A stretch of 64,000 nt of DNA from Micromonospora ureilytica (GCF_015751765.1 NZ_JADOTX010000001.1:4464001-4528000); one strand, 5' to 3'; positions 21,309-31,813 are shown, counted from the first letter of the stretch. Program-made: numbers and translations. Notes: a model not told the origin generated them from the letters alone.

Positions 21309-22442
21309 TCACTTCGCGACAGCTGCGGCGACCTTGCTGATCGGCTCCGCGAGCGCGTTGATCCCGTCGGAGAGCTCCTTGAGCTCGGCCTTGCTCAGCG
21401 CGGTGTGCAGCTTCCACCCGTCGCCGTCGCGGTGCTTGCCGAGCAGCCCCTCCACGTTTGTGAACTCGGTGTCCAACTGCGTGACCAGCTCCGGCGAGCG
21501 CTGCTGCAACGCCGGGCGCAGGGCGGACACGGCGGCCTTGGAACCTTCGAGGTTAGCGGCGAAGTCCCACAGGTCGGTGTGCGAGTAGCGGTCCTCCTCG
21601 CCGGTGATCTTGCCGCTGGCGACCTCGTCGAGCAGTTCCTTGGCACCGTTGGCGAGCTGCAGCGGGGAGAGCTTCTCGGCGTTCGCCTTGGCCACGATCT
21701 CCTTGACGTCGACCAGCAGGCGGTCGGCGATCGGGCCGTCCTTGCTGATGTCACCGGACTGCCAGAGGTCCTTCTCGATCCGGTGGAAGCCGGTGAACTC
21801 CATCCCCTCCTCGATGACCTCAGCACGGCCGTCGATCTTGGGGTCGAGGTCGCCGAAGATCTCGGCGACCGGCTCGATCCGCTCCCAATAGGTGCGCGCG
21901 ACCGGGTAGAGCGCCTTGGACTTCGCGACATCGCCGGCCTTGACCGCGCCGACGAACTCCTCGGTCTTGTCCAACAGCGCGGCGGTCTGGCTCTTGACGT
22001 AGCGCTGGTAGTTGTCGGTGGCGTCACCCAGCGCGGCGTCGGCGGTGAGCGGCTGCGCCGACCCGCTGACCTTGAGCGCGCCCCGGATGCCCTTGCCGCT
22101 CATCCCCGGCTTGCAGGCCGTCTGGTACGTGCCGGCCGGCAACTCCACGTGCAGCTCGCGGCTCAGCCCGGGGGCGATGTTCTCCACCTCGCCCATCACC
22201 CGGTCGCCGTCGGCGTACACGTAGAACTCGGTCACCTTCGCGCCCGAATTGGTGATCTTGAAGGTGGCGGTGCCGGCGCCCAGGTCGGTCGAGCCGACCT
22301 CACAGGCGGTGTCGCTGGCCTTGACCACGATCGGTCCACCGGACGCGGCCGCGTCACCCTTGTCGGAGTCGGAGCAGGCGGCCAGACCGGCCGTCGCCAG
22401 CACGCCGGCGGCGGCCAGCGCGAAGAACTGGGTGGTACGCAT
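21309..22442 (-). CDS. efeO: Iron uptake lipoprotein EfeO
   Basis: Periplasm-side iron-binding component of EfeUOB. 377 residues from the ATG at 22442, which has GAGGAGA upstream. The signal peptide ends in lipobox LAACS. An N-terminal cupredoxin-like domain (about 40-125, KASDTACEVGSTDLGAG to GTYQTACKPGM) is followed by an M75/imelysin-like helical domain with the HxxE motif in GFHRIEKDLW. The two-domain form is the complete EfeO type. Confidence 0.93.
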   Translation of the reverse strand: MRTTQFFALAAAGVLATAGLAACSDSDKGDAAASGGPIVVKASDTACEVGSTDLGAGTATFKITNSGAKVTEFYVYADGDRVMGEVENIAPGLSRELHVELPAGTYQTACKPGMSGKGIRGALKVSGSAQPLTADAALGDATDNYQRYVKSQTAALLDKTEEFVGAVKAGDVAKSKALYPVARTYWERIEPVAEIFGDLDPKIDGRAEVIEEGMEFTGFHRIEKDLWQSGDISKDGPIADRLLVDVKEIVAKANAEKLSPLQLANGAKELLDEVASGKITGEEDRYSHTDLWDFAANLEGSKAAVSALRPALQQRSPELVTQLDTEFTNVEGLLGKHRDGDGWKLHTALSKAELKELSDGINALAEPISKVAAAVAK

Positions 22443-22464
22443 CTGAGCTGTCTCTCCTCGTGGG

Positions 22465-23367
22465 TCAGGCACGCTGCGGCGGGGACGCCGCCTCGGCCTC
22501 GGCGCCGGTGTCGGCCCCGCGCTCGTCGGTGACGGTGGTGGTGGTCGCTGTGGGCGCCGGCCTACGCCGGGCCGGTCGCAAAAAGAGCAGGAGAACCGGT
22601 ACGGCGTACGCGACCCAGGCGATCGTCTCCAGCACGGTGGGCGCGGGAGTCACGTTGAACATGCCGGCGAGCAGGGCCGCGTACCAGGTGCTCGGGTCGA
22701 GCGCGCCGGTGATGTCGAAGGCCAGGTCGTTCAGGCCGGGCAGGACGCCGGCCTCCTGGAAGTCGTGCACGCCGTACTTGAGGATGCCGGCGGCGACCAG
22801 GATCAGCAGCGCGCCGGTCCAGGTGAAGAACTTGCTGAGGTTGATTCGCAGGGCGCTGGCGTAGAGCAGCACGCCGAGGACCACGGCGGTGACGATGCCG
22901 CCGATCAGCGCGAGCAGCGGGCCACTGTCGCCGGCCGCGCCCTGGGCGGCAGAGTAGAAGATCAGCGCGGTCTCCAGGCCCTCCCGGATCACCGCGAGGA
23001 AGGCCATTCCGGCAACCGCGAGGGATCCGACGGCCAGCGCCTCGGTGAGCTTGCCCCGCAGCTCGCCGGCGATGGTCCGGGCGGCCCGGCGCATCCAGAA
23101 GATCATCCAGGTGACGAAGACCACGGCGGCGACCGACGTGATCGCCTCGAACAACTCTCGATCCTCGGAACGGGACAGCAACGAGGTCGACGTGTACTCG
23201 ATCAGCCAGCCGAAGAGCACCGAGAGCGCCACGGCCAGGCCGACGCCCGCCCAGACCTGCGGCAGCCGGTCCCGGCGCTGCGACTTCACCAGGAAGGCGA
23301 CCAGGATGCTGACCACCAGGGTGGCTTCCAGCCCTTCCCGCAGGCCGATCAGATAGGTGGCGAACAT
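22465..23367 (-). CDS. efeU: Iron permease EfeU (FTR1 family)
   Basis: Integral membrane permease of the EfeUOB system. 300 residues from the ATG at 23367 (GGAG 6 bases upstream); the extension to 23391 is not needed. The two REGLE iron-transport motifs are LREGLEAT near residue 11 and VIREGLETAL near residue 140, within about seven membrane helices. The C-terminal 40 residues are a polar Thr/Ala/Glu-rich tail. First gene of the operon, 22 bp before efeO. Confidence 0.94.
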   Translation of the reverse strand: MFATYLIGLREGLEATLVVSILVAFLVKSQRRDRLPQVWAGVGLAVALSVLFGWLIEYTSTSLLSRSEDRELFEAITSVAAVVFVTWMIFWMRRAARTIAGELRGKLTEALAVGSLAVAGMAFLAVIREGLETALIFYSAAQGAAGDSGPLLALIGGIVTAVVLGVLLYASALRINLSKFFTWTGALLILVAAGILKYGVHDFQEAGVLPGLNDLAFDITGALDPSTWYAALLAGMFNVTPAPTVLETIAWVAYAVPVLLLFLRPARRRPAPTATTTTVTDERGADTGAEAEAASPPQRA

Positions 23368-23378
23368 CCGGGCTCCGA

Positions 23379-23422
23379 GTAGGTTAGGCACGCCTTGGTT
23401 GACTTAGGGCAGGCACACCTTC
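23379..23422. promoter_or_regulatory. Two IdeR/DmdR1-like iron boxes upstream of efeU
   Basis: GTAGGTTAGGCACGCCTTG (23379-23397) and TTAGGGCAGGCACACCTTC (23404-23422) each match about 13 of 19 positions of the actinobacterial iron box TTAGGTTAGGCTAACCTAA, counted by eye. They begin 12 bp upstream of the efeU start and likely mediate iron-dependent repression. Confidence 0.65.
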
Positions 23423-23539
23423 CTCCCTGCTCAGGGCACTCGTCAAGTCGTTCACGACAACCTCACTGGGCCCGTGCCGGGACCGACGACCGCCTCGTCG
23501 ACGGGCCCGTCTCCGGCCGACTGTGGAAGGATCCCCGCC

Positions 23540-23698
23540 GTGAGGGGATTCCTGCCGTGGTTGGCGGTGCTGGCCGTGGTGCTGCTGCTCAGCGCGCTAC
23601 GCCTACGGACGCTGGCCACCGTCGTGTCGGTCGGCTGGCTGGTCTGGTGCGTCTGGACGTGGTTCCGTCCCACCCGGCGCGGCCCCCGCTCGGGCTGA
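23540..23698 (+). CDS. Small membrane protein, 52 residues
   Basis: Starts at a GTG with AAGG about 10 bases upstream. It is nearly all hydrophobic: two stretches (FLPWLAVLAVVLLLSAL and TLATVVSVGWLVWCVWTWF) separated by a short RLR turn, then a basic tail PTRRGPRSG. It is predicted to be a two-helix hairpin in the membrane. No homolog is recalled. It lies alone between efeU (divergent) and sahH (convergent). Confidence 0.5.
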   Translation: MRGFLPWLAVLAVVLLLSALRLRTLATVVSVGWLVWCVWTWFRPTRRGPRSG

Positions 23699-23747
23699 GC
23701 CCGCGGCGGAGGCACTGAGCCCGCCGAGCCGGCGGCGGAGACGACGA

Positions 23748-23777
23748 ACCGGGCCGGCTGCGAACAGCCGACCCGGT
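23748..23777. terminator. Terminator hairpin downstream of sahH
   Basis: Arms of 13 bases with one mismatch (ACCGGGCCGGCTG / CAGCCGACCCGGT) around loop CGAA, starting 14 bp past the sahH stop. It may also stop transcripts from the small plus-strand gene. Confidence 0.65.
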
Positions 23778-23790
23778 CCGGAGATGTCGA

Positions 23791-25302
<1,512 letters not shown>

Positions 25303-25386
25303 GAAAGCTCCTGTCGAACGATGTCTGCGCCGACCCTCCACCTTACGCGCGTCGGCGACGGGCAGCAGGCACGGTCCGCGGACAGC

Positions 25387-25443
25387 GCACGGGGCGGCCG
25401 GTAATGGGCGGACTTTCCCGCCCACGTCCCGCCCGCCCCGTGC
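25387..25443 (-). promoter_or_regulatory. Nested hairpin in the sahH 5' leader
   Basis: An outer perfect 11-bp stem (25387-25397 with 25433-25443) encloses an inner perfect 7-bp stem (25405-25411 with 25418-25424). It ends 84 bp before the sahH start and 139 bp past the manA stop. It could be an RNA control element of sahH or a late manA terminator. It lacks the conserved core recalled for known SAH riboswitches. Confidence 0.4.
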
Positions 25444-25581
25444 ATCCCCCCGGTTTGGTTCCCCCGCACGTTCTCGGACCGTCGTCGCGATAACGCTGCG
25501 TACTCATAGAGTCACACTCAGGCAGGGCGACGTCAAGCTATTCCGGGAAAGTCGGACTTGTGTCGTTCTCTCGCTCGGAGA

Positions 25582-26745
25582 TCAGCCCAGCCCGGGCGTC
25601 GCCACGAACGCCACACCGGCGCCGTCGATCCGCAGCGGTGCTCCGGACGCCGTGCCGATCGCCGCCTCGCCGGAGGCCAGCGTCAACGCGCCGGCGCCGT
25701 CGTCCACGGTGATCGCGCCACCGGCGCAGAGCACCACCCGGGGGCCGGGCAGCGGCAGCGTCACCGAGGGCACCGCCGCGTCGACCCGCACCCGGTGCAG
25801 TGCGAAATCGTCCACCGGCACCGGCCACCAGTCCACGCCCGGGCCGACCGGCTGGGCTGCCCGCACCGGATCGTCGAGCACCTCGAAGCGCAGCACCCGC
25901 AGCAACTCGTCGACGTCCACCCGCTTCGGGGTCAGACCGCCGCGGAGCACGTTGTCGCTGGCCGCCATGATCTCCACTCCGCAGCCGCTCAGGTAGGCGT
26001 GCAGGTTGCCGGCGGGCATCCAGATCGCCTCCCCCGCCTCCAGCCGCAGGTGATGCAACAGCAGCGCGACAAGCGCACCGGGATCCCCCGGGTACGCCTC
26101 GGCCAGCCGGCGGGTCAGCTCCGCGTCCGGACCGTCGGCCGGCGCTGCCAGCACGGAAGCCAGCAGGTCGTGACGCTGGGCCACCGGCCAGCCGAGCAGT
26201 GTCCGCACCGCCGTCCGCAGCCCTGCCGGCCCGGCCCGCAACGCGGCGACCACAGGCGTCAACGCCGGTACGCCGAACGCGGCGAGCGCCTCGGCCGACT
26301 CCGCCGGGTCCCGGAACCCGCACAGCGCCTCGAACGGGGTGAGCGCGACAAGCAGCTCCGGCTTGTGGTGCGGGTCGGAGTAGTTGCGCCGCCCCTCGGG
26401 GCGCCCCTCCTCCGCCGCGTAGCCGGCCCGCGCCTGCTCGGCGTCCGGATGCGCCTGCAGGCTCAGCGGAGCGTCGGCCGCGAGCACCTTGAGCAGGAAC
26501 GGCAGTCGACTACCGAACCGCTCGGACACCCGCTGGCCGAGCCACTGTCCTGGTTCGTCCCGCACCAGCTCACAGAGGCTCACCCGCAGACCGGCGCGAT
26601 CCACGTGGGCCGGTGCGCCCGGGTGGGCACCCAACCACAGCTCCGCCTCCGGACCCGCGCTCGGCACCGGCCGCCCCTGAAGGAGGGCGATGGCGGAGCG
26701 GGAGCCCCAGGCGTAGTCCCGGATCGGCCCGTACAGTGGCTCCAC
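25582..26745 (-). CDS. manA: Mannose-6-phosphate isomerase, class I
   Basis: Zinc enzyme interconverting fructose-6-phosphate and mannose-6-phosphate, the entry to GDP-mannose. 387 residues. Zinc-ligand motifs are LSLQAHPD, HHKPELLVAL and MPAGNLHAYL; the active-site Arg is in LRGGLTPKRVD. The protein begins VEPLYGPIRDYAWGS, typical for ManA. The GTG start lies 3 bp after the cation transporter stop, so the two are co-transcribed. pmmA, acting next in the pathway, is 2.5 kb upstream on the same strand. Confidence 0.95.
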   Translation of the reverse strand: MEPLYGPIRDYAWGSRSAIALLQGRPVPSAGPEAELWLGAHPGAPAHVDRAGLRVSLCELVRDEPGQWLGQRVSERFGSRLPFLLKVLAADAPLSLQAHPDAEQARAGYAAEEGRPEGRRNYSDPHHKPELLVALTPFEALCGFRDPAESAEALAAFGVPALTPVVAALRAGPAGLRTAVRTLLGWPVAQRHDLLASVLAAPADGPDAELTRRLAEAYPGDPGALVALLLHHLRLEAGEAIWMPAGNLHAYLSGCGVEIMAASDNVLRGGLTPKRVDVDELLRVLRFEVLDDPVRAAQPVGPGVDWWPVPVDDFALHRVRVDAAVPSVTLPLPGPRVVLCAGGAITVDDGAGALTLASGEAAIGTASGAPLRIDGAGVAFVATPGLG

Positions 26746-26748
26746 CCG

Positions 26749-27756
26749 TCAGCCCCCGGGCCGCCCGGTCGCCTCGCCCGACGCGTCCTGCGGCTGCGGC
26801 ACGGCGGTGTCGGCAGCGGCACCGGTGCCGGCCTCGGCGGCGGCGGCGCTGTAGACGTCCGGCTCCAGATAGATCACCCGGGCGGTGGGCACCGCGGCGC
26901 GGATACGCGCCTCGACGGCGTTGATGCCGCGCGCCAGGTCGTGGGCGCTCTCCCACTCCGGGACGGCGATCTTCGCGGCCACCATCAGCTCTTCCGGGCC
27001 CAGGTAGAGCGTCTTCATGTGGATGATCCGCTCCACCTCGGGGCCGTCGGTGACGGCCCGCTCGATGGTGGCCAGGTCGGACGGCTCGGCGCCCTCACCG
27101 AGCAGCAGGCTCTTCGTCTCGATGGCCAGCACCACGGCGATGACGACAAGCAGGATGCCGATCATCGCGGTGCCGGCGGCGTCCCACCGGCCGTTGCCGG
27201 TGATCAGGGTCATGCCGACGCCGAACAGGGCGAACACCAGACCGACCAGGGCGCCGAAGTCCTCCAGCAGCACCACCGGCAGCTCCGGGGCCTTAGCCCG
27301 GCGGATGAAACGCACCCAGGACTGGTTGCCCCGAACGTGGTTGGACTCCTTGATGGCGGTCCGGAAGGAGAACGACTCCAAGATGATCGCCGTCACCAGC
27401 ACCACCACCGGCAACCAGTGCCAGGACTTGATGCCACCCTCGTCATGCCACTTGTGGTACGCCTCGTACAACGCGAACAGGCCACCGATGCTGAACAGCA
27501 CGATGGACACGATGAACGCGTAGATGTAGCGCTCCCGGCCGTACCCGAAGGGGTGTTCCGGGGTGGCCGCGCGCTTCGCCCGCTTGCCGCCGAGCAGCAG
27601 GAGGCCCTGGTTGCCCGAGTCGGCGACCGAGTGGACCGCCTCGGCCAGCATCGACGACGAGCCGGAGAGCAGGAACGCGATGAACTTGGTGACGGCGATG
27701 CCGATGTTGGCCAGCAGGGCGGCGACAATCGCCTTCGTCCCACCGTTGGCGCTCAT
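26749..27756 (-). CDS. Cation diffusion facilitator family transporter
   Basis: Predicted proton-coupled efflux of divalent metal ions such as zinc. 335 residues with six membrane helices. The CDF signature is AEAVHSVADSGNQ in helix 2, with HPFGYGRERYIYAF after it and LLEDFGALVGL in helix 5. The C-terminal cytoplasmic domain (about 230-310) is followed by a low-complexity tail. ATG start with GGAG 7 bases upstream. It is inserted between mannose-metabolism genes; metal specificity cannot be read. Confidence 0.9.
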   Translation of the reverse strand: MSANGGTKAIVAALLANIGIAVTKFIAFLLSGSSSMLAEAVHSVADSGNQGLLLLGGKRAKRAATPEHPFGYGRERYIYAFIVSIVLFSIGGLFALYEAYHKWHDEGGIKSWHWLPVVVLVTAIILESFSFRTAIKESNHVRGNQSWVRFIRRAKAPELPVVLLEDFGALVGLVFALFGVGMTLITGNGRWDAAGTAMIGILLVVIAVVLAIETKSLLLGEGAEPSDLATIERAVTDGPEVERIIHMKTLYLGPEELMVAAKIAVPEWESAHDLARGINAVEARIRAAVPTARVIYLEPDVYSAAAAEAGTGAAADTAVPQPQDASGEATGRPGG

Positions 27757-27823
27757 GCCACCGCTCCGCTTCGCCGCACGAAGCCGCCCGCTCCGCGCAT
27801 GGCGCGCCGCCCCCTACGTTCGT

Positions 27824-29023
27824 TCACTGGTTCGACAGCTCCTTCATCTCGGTGATGGCCGGGACGGCCATCGGGTCCAACCCGTGTGCCAGAGCAAGGT
27901 AGATCGAGGCGAAATCCGGAACGGCGATCAGCGACGCCAGCCGCTCCAGGGCGGAGCCGCCCTCGGCGGTCACCACGTCACACCGCACGCCACGGCGCTC
28001 CGCCAGGGTCTGCACCGCGTCCGCGCGGCGCTCCTCGACGGCGAGCGGCTCGTCGGTGTCGTCCTCGGCGTTGAGCCCGCCGTCGCGCAGCAGCACCAGC
28101 CGCAGCCGGGTGCCCTCGCCGTCGTCGTCGCCGGCCCGGTCGGCGAAGATGTCCCGCTCGCCCTCGGCCAGGCCGCCGAAGACGCCATCGAGCAGCCCGA
28201 CGCGACCCCGCCCGGCCTCACCCAGCGCTCCGGTGACCACCGGGTAGCGGGCGTTGGCCGACAGCGTGTCGCCGAACCGGCGGGCCGCCACCGTGGCCAG
28301 GGGGGACGAACCCCAGACGATCGGGATCGAGCCGGCCAGACCCAGTGCCAGTGACTTCGCCGGGTTGACGAAGGACTCGGCGGCGGAGCGGCAGCGGTCG
28401 GCGTCCGCGTCGAGGCGGGCCGCGGTCTCGGCCAGGTCCGCCTCGTTGACCTTGACGAGCCCGAGGGAACGGGCGGCGAGCAGGACCGGCACGGTGAGCG
28501 CCCAGAGGCTGGCCCGGGCCGGGGCACGCCGGGGCACCGGGATGAACGGCGCCCGGGCCTGCTCGGCGATCGACTGCAACTGCGAGTCCGGGGCACCCAC
28601 GGCGACGAGTCGGGCACCACGCCGGTGGGCCGCCTCGGCGGCGCCGAGGGCCTCCGGGCTACGTCCGGAAGCGCTCACCGCGATCACCACGTCGGCCGCG
28701 CCCACCCAACCGGGTACGCCGGCGCTGCGGTGCCCGATGATCGGGACCGGGCAGCGCGGCCCGGCGACAGTGGCCAGCACGTCCCCGGTACGCCCCGCCG
28801 TGCCGATGCCGGCGATCACGACGGCTCGGGGCCGCCCGTCGTCGGCGAGCACCGCCAGGTTCGCCTCGGCTGCCAGCGCGGCGCTCTCCCGAACCTGCGC
28901 ACCTGCCGACGCCGTGTGCCGGAGCATGCCGCCCGGGTCAGCCTCGGCCAACGCCTGCGGGTTGTCGAGCAGGGCCTCGTCGGCGTCACGACGCCCGCTG
29001 ACCCCGGCCGTACCGTCGATCAT
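27824..29023 (-). CDS. SIS-domain protein, phosphoglucose/phosphomannose isomerase-like
   Basis: 399 residues from the ATG at 29023, whose ATGA overlaps the Trm112-like stop. An N-terminal SIS domain (AVVIAGIGTAGRTGDVLA, then VVIAVSASGRSPEAL) and a C-terminal isomerase-like half (IVWGSSPLATVAARRF, near residues 235-390) are present. This family, called TobH in mycobacteria, sits between manA and pmmA in several actinobacteria. Sugar-phosphate isomerase activity is plausible but not shown by intact catalytic residues here. Confidence 0.85.
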   Translation of the reverse strand: MIDGTAGVSGRRDADEALLDNPQALAEADPGGMLRHTASAGAQVRESAALAAEANLAVLADDGRPRAVVIAGIGTAGRTGDVLATVAGPRCPVPIIGHRSAGVPGWVGAADVVIAVSASGRSPEALGAAEAAHRRGARLVAVGAPDSQLQSIAEQARAPFIPVPRRAPARASLWALTVPVLLAARSLGLVKVNEADLAETAARLDADADRCRSAAESFVNPAKSLALGLAGSIPIVWGSSPLATVAARRFGDTLSANARYPVVTGALGEAGRGRVGLLDGVFGGLAEGERDIFADRAGDDDGEGTRLRLVLLRDGGLNAEDDTDEPLAVEERRADAVQTLAERRGVRCDVVTAEGGSALERLASLIAVPDFASIYLALAHGLDPMAVPAITEMKELSNQ

Positions 29024-29205
29024 GAGGACTGCCCGGGGCCGCCGCGCGCCTCGTCGAGCAGCAGCACCGGCACGTCGTCGCGGACCTCGAAGATCCGGCC
29101 GCACTCCGTGCAGGTCAACGTCTGCGCCTCCGCGTCGTAGGTGAGCGGGGCGTGGTGCGTGTCCGGACAGGCAAGGATCTCGAGCAACTGCGGATCCAGG
29201 GCCAT
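29020..29205 (-). CDS. Trm112-like zinc-binding protein
   Basis: 61 residues. Begins MALDPQLLEILACPDTHHAPL and has a second metal pair in LTCTECGRIFEVRDDVPVLLL, the Trm112/YcaR pattern. Eukaryotic Trm112 activates methyltransferases; the bacterial role is unclear. ATG with AAGGAG 8 bases upstream. It overlaps the SIS gene by 4 bases. Confidence 0.9.
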   Translation of the reverse strand: MALDPQLLEILACPDTHHAPLTYDAEAQTLTCTECGRIFEVRDDVPVLLLDEARGGPGQSS

Positions 29206-29222
29206 GGCGCGGCTCCTTCCAC

Positions 29223-29286
29223 GTGTGCGGCTTGACCGGCGGCGGTGCCGACGGGTGTGCGGCTTGACCGGCGGCGGTGCCGACCG
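29223..29286. repeat. 32-bp tandem duplication between pmmA and the Trm112-like gene
   Basis: A 30-base core beginning GTGTGCGGCTTGACC occurs at 29223-29252 and again, identical, at 29255-29284; the period is 32 bp. It lies in the 93-bp gap and alters spacing between the two genes. Confidence 0.85.
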
Positions 29287-29298
29287 GCGCAGGCGATC

Positions 29299-30684
29299 TT
29301 ATCGGCGAACGCGGTCGAGCACGTCGTCCCGGAGCGAGACCATCCGATCCCGGGTGGGCGCCTCGACGTTGAGCCGCAGCAGCGGCTCCGTGTTGGAGGC
29401 GCGCAGGTTGAACCAGGCGCCGTCGGGGAAACGCAGCGTGAGGCCGTCCATCTCGTCCGCCACCGCGTCGGGGTACGCGGCGCGCACCTCGGCCACCGCG
29501 GCCGCCTGGTCGACCACCGTCGAGTTGATCTCACCGGAGGCGATGTAGCGCTCGTAGTCACCGGCGAACACGGACAGCGGCAGCGACTGCTCGCCCAGCG
29601 CTGCCAACGTGTGCATCGCCGCGAGCATCCCGGTGTCGGCGAACCAGAAGTCCCGGAAGTAGTAGTGCGCGGAGTGCTCGCCGCCGAAGACGGCGTTGGT
29701 ACGGGCCATCTCCGCCTTGATGAAGGAGTGCCCGACCCGGGCCACGACCGGCTGCCCACCGTGCTCCCGGATGATCTCCGCGACGGCGCTGGAGGTGATC
29801 AGGCCGTGGATCACCGTGGAACCCGGGTGCTTGGCCAGCTCACGGGCGGCGACGAGTGCGGTGATCGCCGACGGTGAGACCGGTTCGCCGCGCTCGTCCA
29901 CCACGAAGCACCGGTCGGCGTCACCGTCGAAGGCCAACCCGATGTCGGCCCCGTGCTCGACCACCGCGCGCTGGAGGTCGACGAGGTTCGCCGGGTCAAG
30001 AGGGTTGGCCTCGTGGTTGGGGAAGCTGCCGTCCAACTCGAAGTAGAGCGGCACGATCTCCAGCGGCAGCGGCGACAGGGCCGCGTCGCCCAGCACTGTC
30101 GGAACGGTGAAGCCACCCATGCCGTTGCCGGCGTCCACGACCACCTTCAACGGTCGGATACCCGAGAGGTCGACCAGCTTGCGCAGGTAACCGGCGTAGT
30201 CGGGAAGCAGGTCGCGCCGCTCGGCGGGCCGGGTCGGCGCACCGGCGGGACGAGCGTCGCCGGAGTCCAGGAGGGCCTGGGCCCGCTCCCGGATCTCGGC
30301 CAGACCGCTCTCCTGACCTATCGGGCGGGCGCCGGAGCGGCACATCTTGATGCCGTTGTACTGCGCGGGGTTGTGGCTGGCGGTGAACATCGCGCCGGGC
30401 AGGTCGAGCGAGCCGGACGCGTAGTAGAGCAGGTCGGTGGAGGCGAGGCCGATCTCGATCACCGAGCGGCCCTCGGCGCGTACGCCGGCGGCGAAGGCGG
30501 CGGCCAGGCCGGGCGAGGTGGCCCGCATGTCGTACCCGACGACCACCGCGTCGCCCGGCTCGTCGGTGGAGTTGAGCAGTTGGGTGAAGGCGGCTCCCAG
30601 TGCCTCGGCGGCCCGTTCGTCCCACTGGTCCGGCACCGTCCCGCGGACGTCGTAGGCCTTCACAATCTGGGACAGATCAGACAC
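29299..30684 (-). CDS. pmmA: Phosphomannomutase/phosphoglucomutase
   Basis: Converts mannose-6-phosphate to mannose-1-phosphate for GDP-mannose, hence for mannolipids and glycoproteins. 461 residues. The phosphoserine loop TASHNP has Ser103, the metal loop is LAFDGDADRCF, the sugar loop GGEHSAHYYFRD and the phosphate loop RASNTEPLLRL. Two GTG codons compete: the one at 30693 is fused to the ribosome site, while the GTG at 30684 stands about 9 bases past GAGGA and is preferred. Belongs with manA functionally. Confidence 0.95.
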   Translation of the reverse strand: MSDLSQIVKAYDVRGTVPDQWDERAAEALGAAFTQLLNSTDEPGDAVVVGYDMRATSPGLAAAFAAGVRAEGRSVIEIGLASTDLLYYASGSLDLPGAMFTASHNPAQYNGIKMCRSGARPIGQESGLAEIRERAQALLDSGDARPAGAPTRPAERRDLLPDYAGYLRKLVDLSGIRPLKVVVDAGNGMGGFTVPTVLGDAALSPLPLEIVPLYFELDGSFPNHEANPLDPANLVDLQRAVVEHGADIGLAFDGDADRCFVVDERGEPVSPSAITALVAARELAKHPGSTVIHGLITSSAVAEIIREHGGQPVVARVGHSFIKAEMARTNAVFGGEHSAHYYFRDFWFADTGMLAAMHTLAALGEQSLPLSVFAGDYERYIASGEINSTVVDQAAAVAEVRAAYPDAVADEMDGLTLRFPDGAWFNLRASNTEPLLRLNVEAPTRDRMVSLRDDVLDRVRR

Positions 30685-30754
30685 GTGTTCCACTCCTCGG
30701 CCGCAGGTTAGACACCGATCCTGAGCCTAACGGAGGGGCCGGGTCGTACTCCGC

Positions 30755-31813
30755 TCAGCCGGGGAGCCGGGGTATGAACACGGTGTGGCCGCCGTCGGTG
30801 GGCGGGTCACCGGGCGGCCGACCGTCCGGCCGGCCCGGCATCGGCTGCGTCGCCTCCGGTGCCGGAGCGGGGGTGTCCGGCCGGGCGCCGTAGACCCCGC
30901 CGGTGGCGGGACGCGGGGACGGAACCGCACCCCAACCGGCGGCCGGCGGCTGCTGGCCGTACACCTGGCCGGGGCGACCGGGCGCGGCCGGCAACCCACC
31001 CCCCGCGCGGTAGGTGGTGCCACCGGGGTTGCCCGGCAGGGCGCCGGGCCCGTCGTCGGACGGCTTCCGGTCCTGCCGCGAGCGACGGAACAGCAGCACG
31101 ATGAGCAGCAGTCCGACCGCCACCAGCACAATGCCGAAGTACATCACCGGCGATCCCCCTCCGGACGATTCGGCGGCGGTCGCAGTGGTGTTCGGGGCGG
31201 CGGAGACGCCGCCCAGCGCCGCCGGGTTCACCGCCTCGTCGACGGTCGCGGCCTCGGTGGGGCTCGGGGAGGGCGTCGGCGACTTCGACCGCGACGGAGT
31301 CGGCGACGGAGTCACCCGCGCTCCGGTCAGCCGCGCCGCGTCGGTGGCTTGACCCAGCCTCTGGCCGGCGGCGCTGAGGCCCGCACCCGTGACCACGAGG
31401 CGGCCGCCCGGCGCACCCTCCGCGAACGCCACCCGGTAGCGCACCGTGATGCCCTTGCCCTTGCACAGCGTCGGCTTCGACGGCGACGTCTGCGCGGTCG
31501 ACACGTTGCCGTTGCCGCCGCCGACGGCCACCGGGAACCAGCGCCCGCCCGCGTTGACCTCGACCTTCACCTGGCTCGACTGAAGACCCTCCAGCCTGAA
31601 GCCCAGCGCGGTACGCAACAGGACGCACCCGTCGGTGCGCTTGCGCACCGCGACGTTAACCCCCTGCGCGGAACCACCGGCGGCGAAGCTGCTGGCCGCA
31701 CCCACCCGGACCGAATCCTCGTCGGCCAGCGCCGGCGACGCACCGAGCATCACCAGGCCGCCCGCCAGACCGCAGACCGCCGCGAGCCGTGCCACGCGTC
31801 GACGCACTGTCAT
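30755..31813 (-). CDS. Secreted, C-terminally membrane-anchored protein, function unknown
   Basis: 352 residues from the ATG at 31813 (GAGG 6 bases upstream). A signal peptide (VARLAAVCGLAGGLVMLGASPALA) is followed by a beta-rich extracellular part of about 150 residues. Then comes a Ser/Pro/Thr-rich spacer (PSPTPSRSKSPTPSPSPT), one membrane helix (VMYFGIVLVAVGLLLIVLLF) and an RRSRQDRK stop-transfer. A cytoplasmic Pro/Gly-rich tail of about 110 residues ends it. The two Cys of the ectodomain could form a disulfide. No domain recognised. Confidence 0.75.
   Translation of the reverse strand: MTVRRRVARLAAVCGLAGGLVMLGASPALADEDSVRVGAASSFAAGGSAQGVNVAVRKRTDGCVLLRTALGFRLEGLQSSQVKVEVNAGGRWFPVAVGGGNGNVSTAQTSPSKPTLCKGKGITVRYRVAFAEGAPGGRLVVTGAGLSAAGQRLGQATDAARLTGARVTPSPTPSRSKSPTPSPSPTEAATVDEAVNPAALGGVSAAPNTTATAAESSGGGSPVMYFGIVLVAVGLLLIVLLFRRSRQDRKPSDDGPGALPGNPGGTTYRAGGGLPAAPGRPGQVYGQQPPAAGWGAVPSPRPATGGVYGARPDTPAPAPEATQPMPGRPDGRPPGDPPTDGGHTVFIPRLPG

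Noticed and set aside
25303..25581. SAH riboswitch upstream of sahH
   Set aside because: Strong hairpins are present but the conserved core sequence recalled for that riboswitch class is not seen; kept only as an unknown structured leader.
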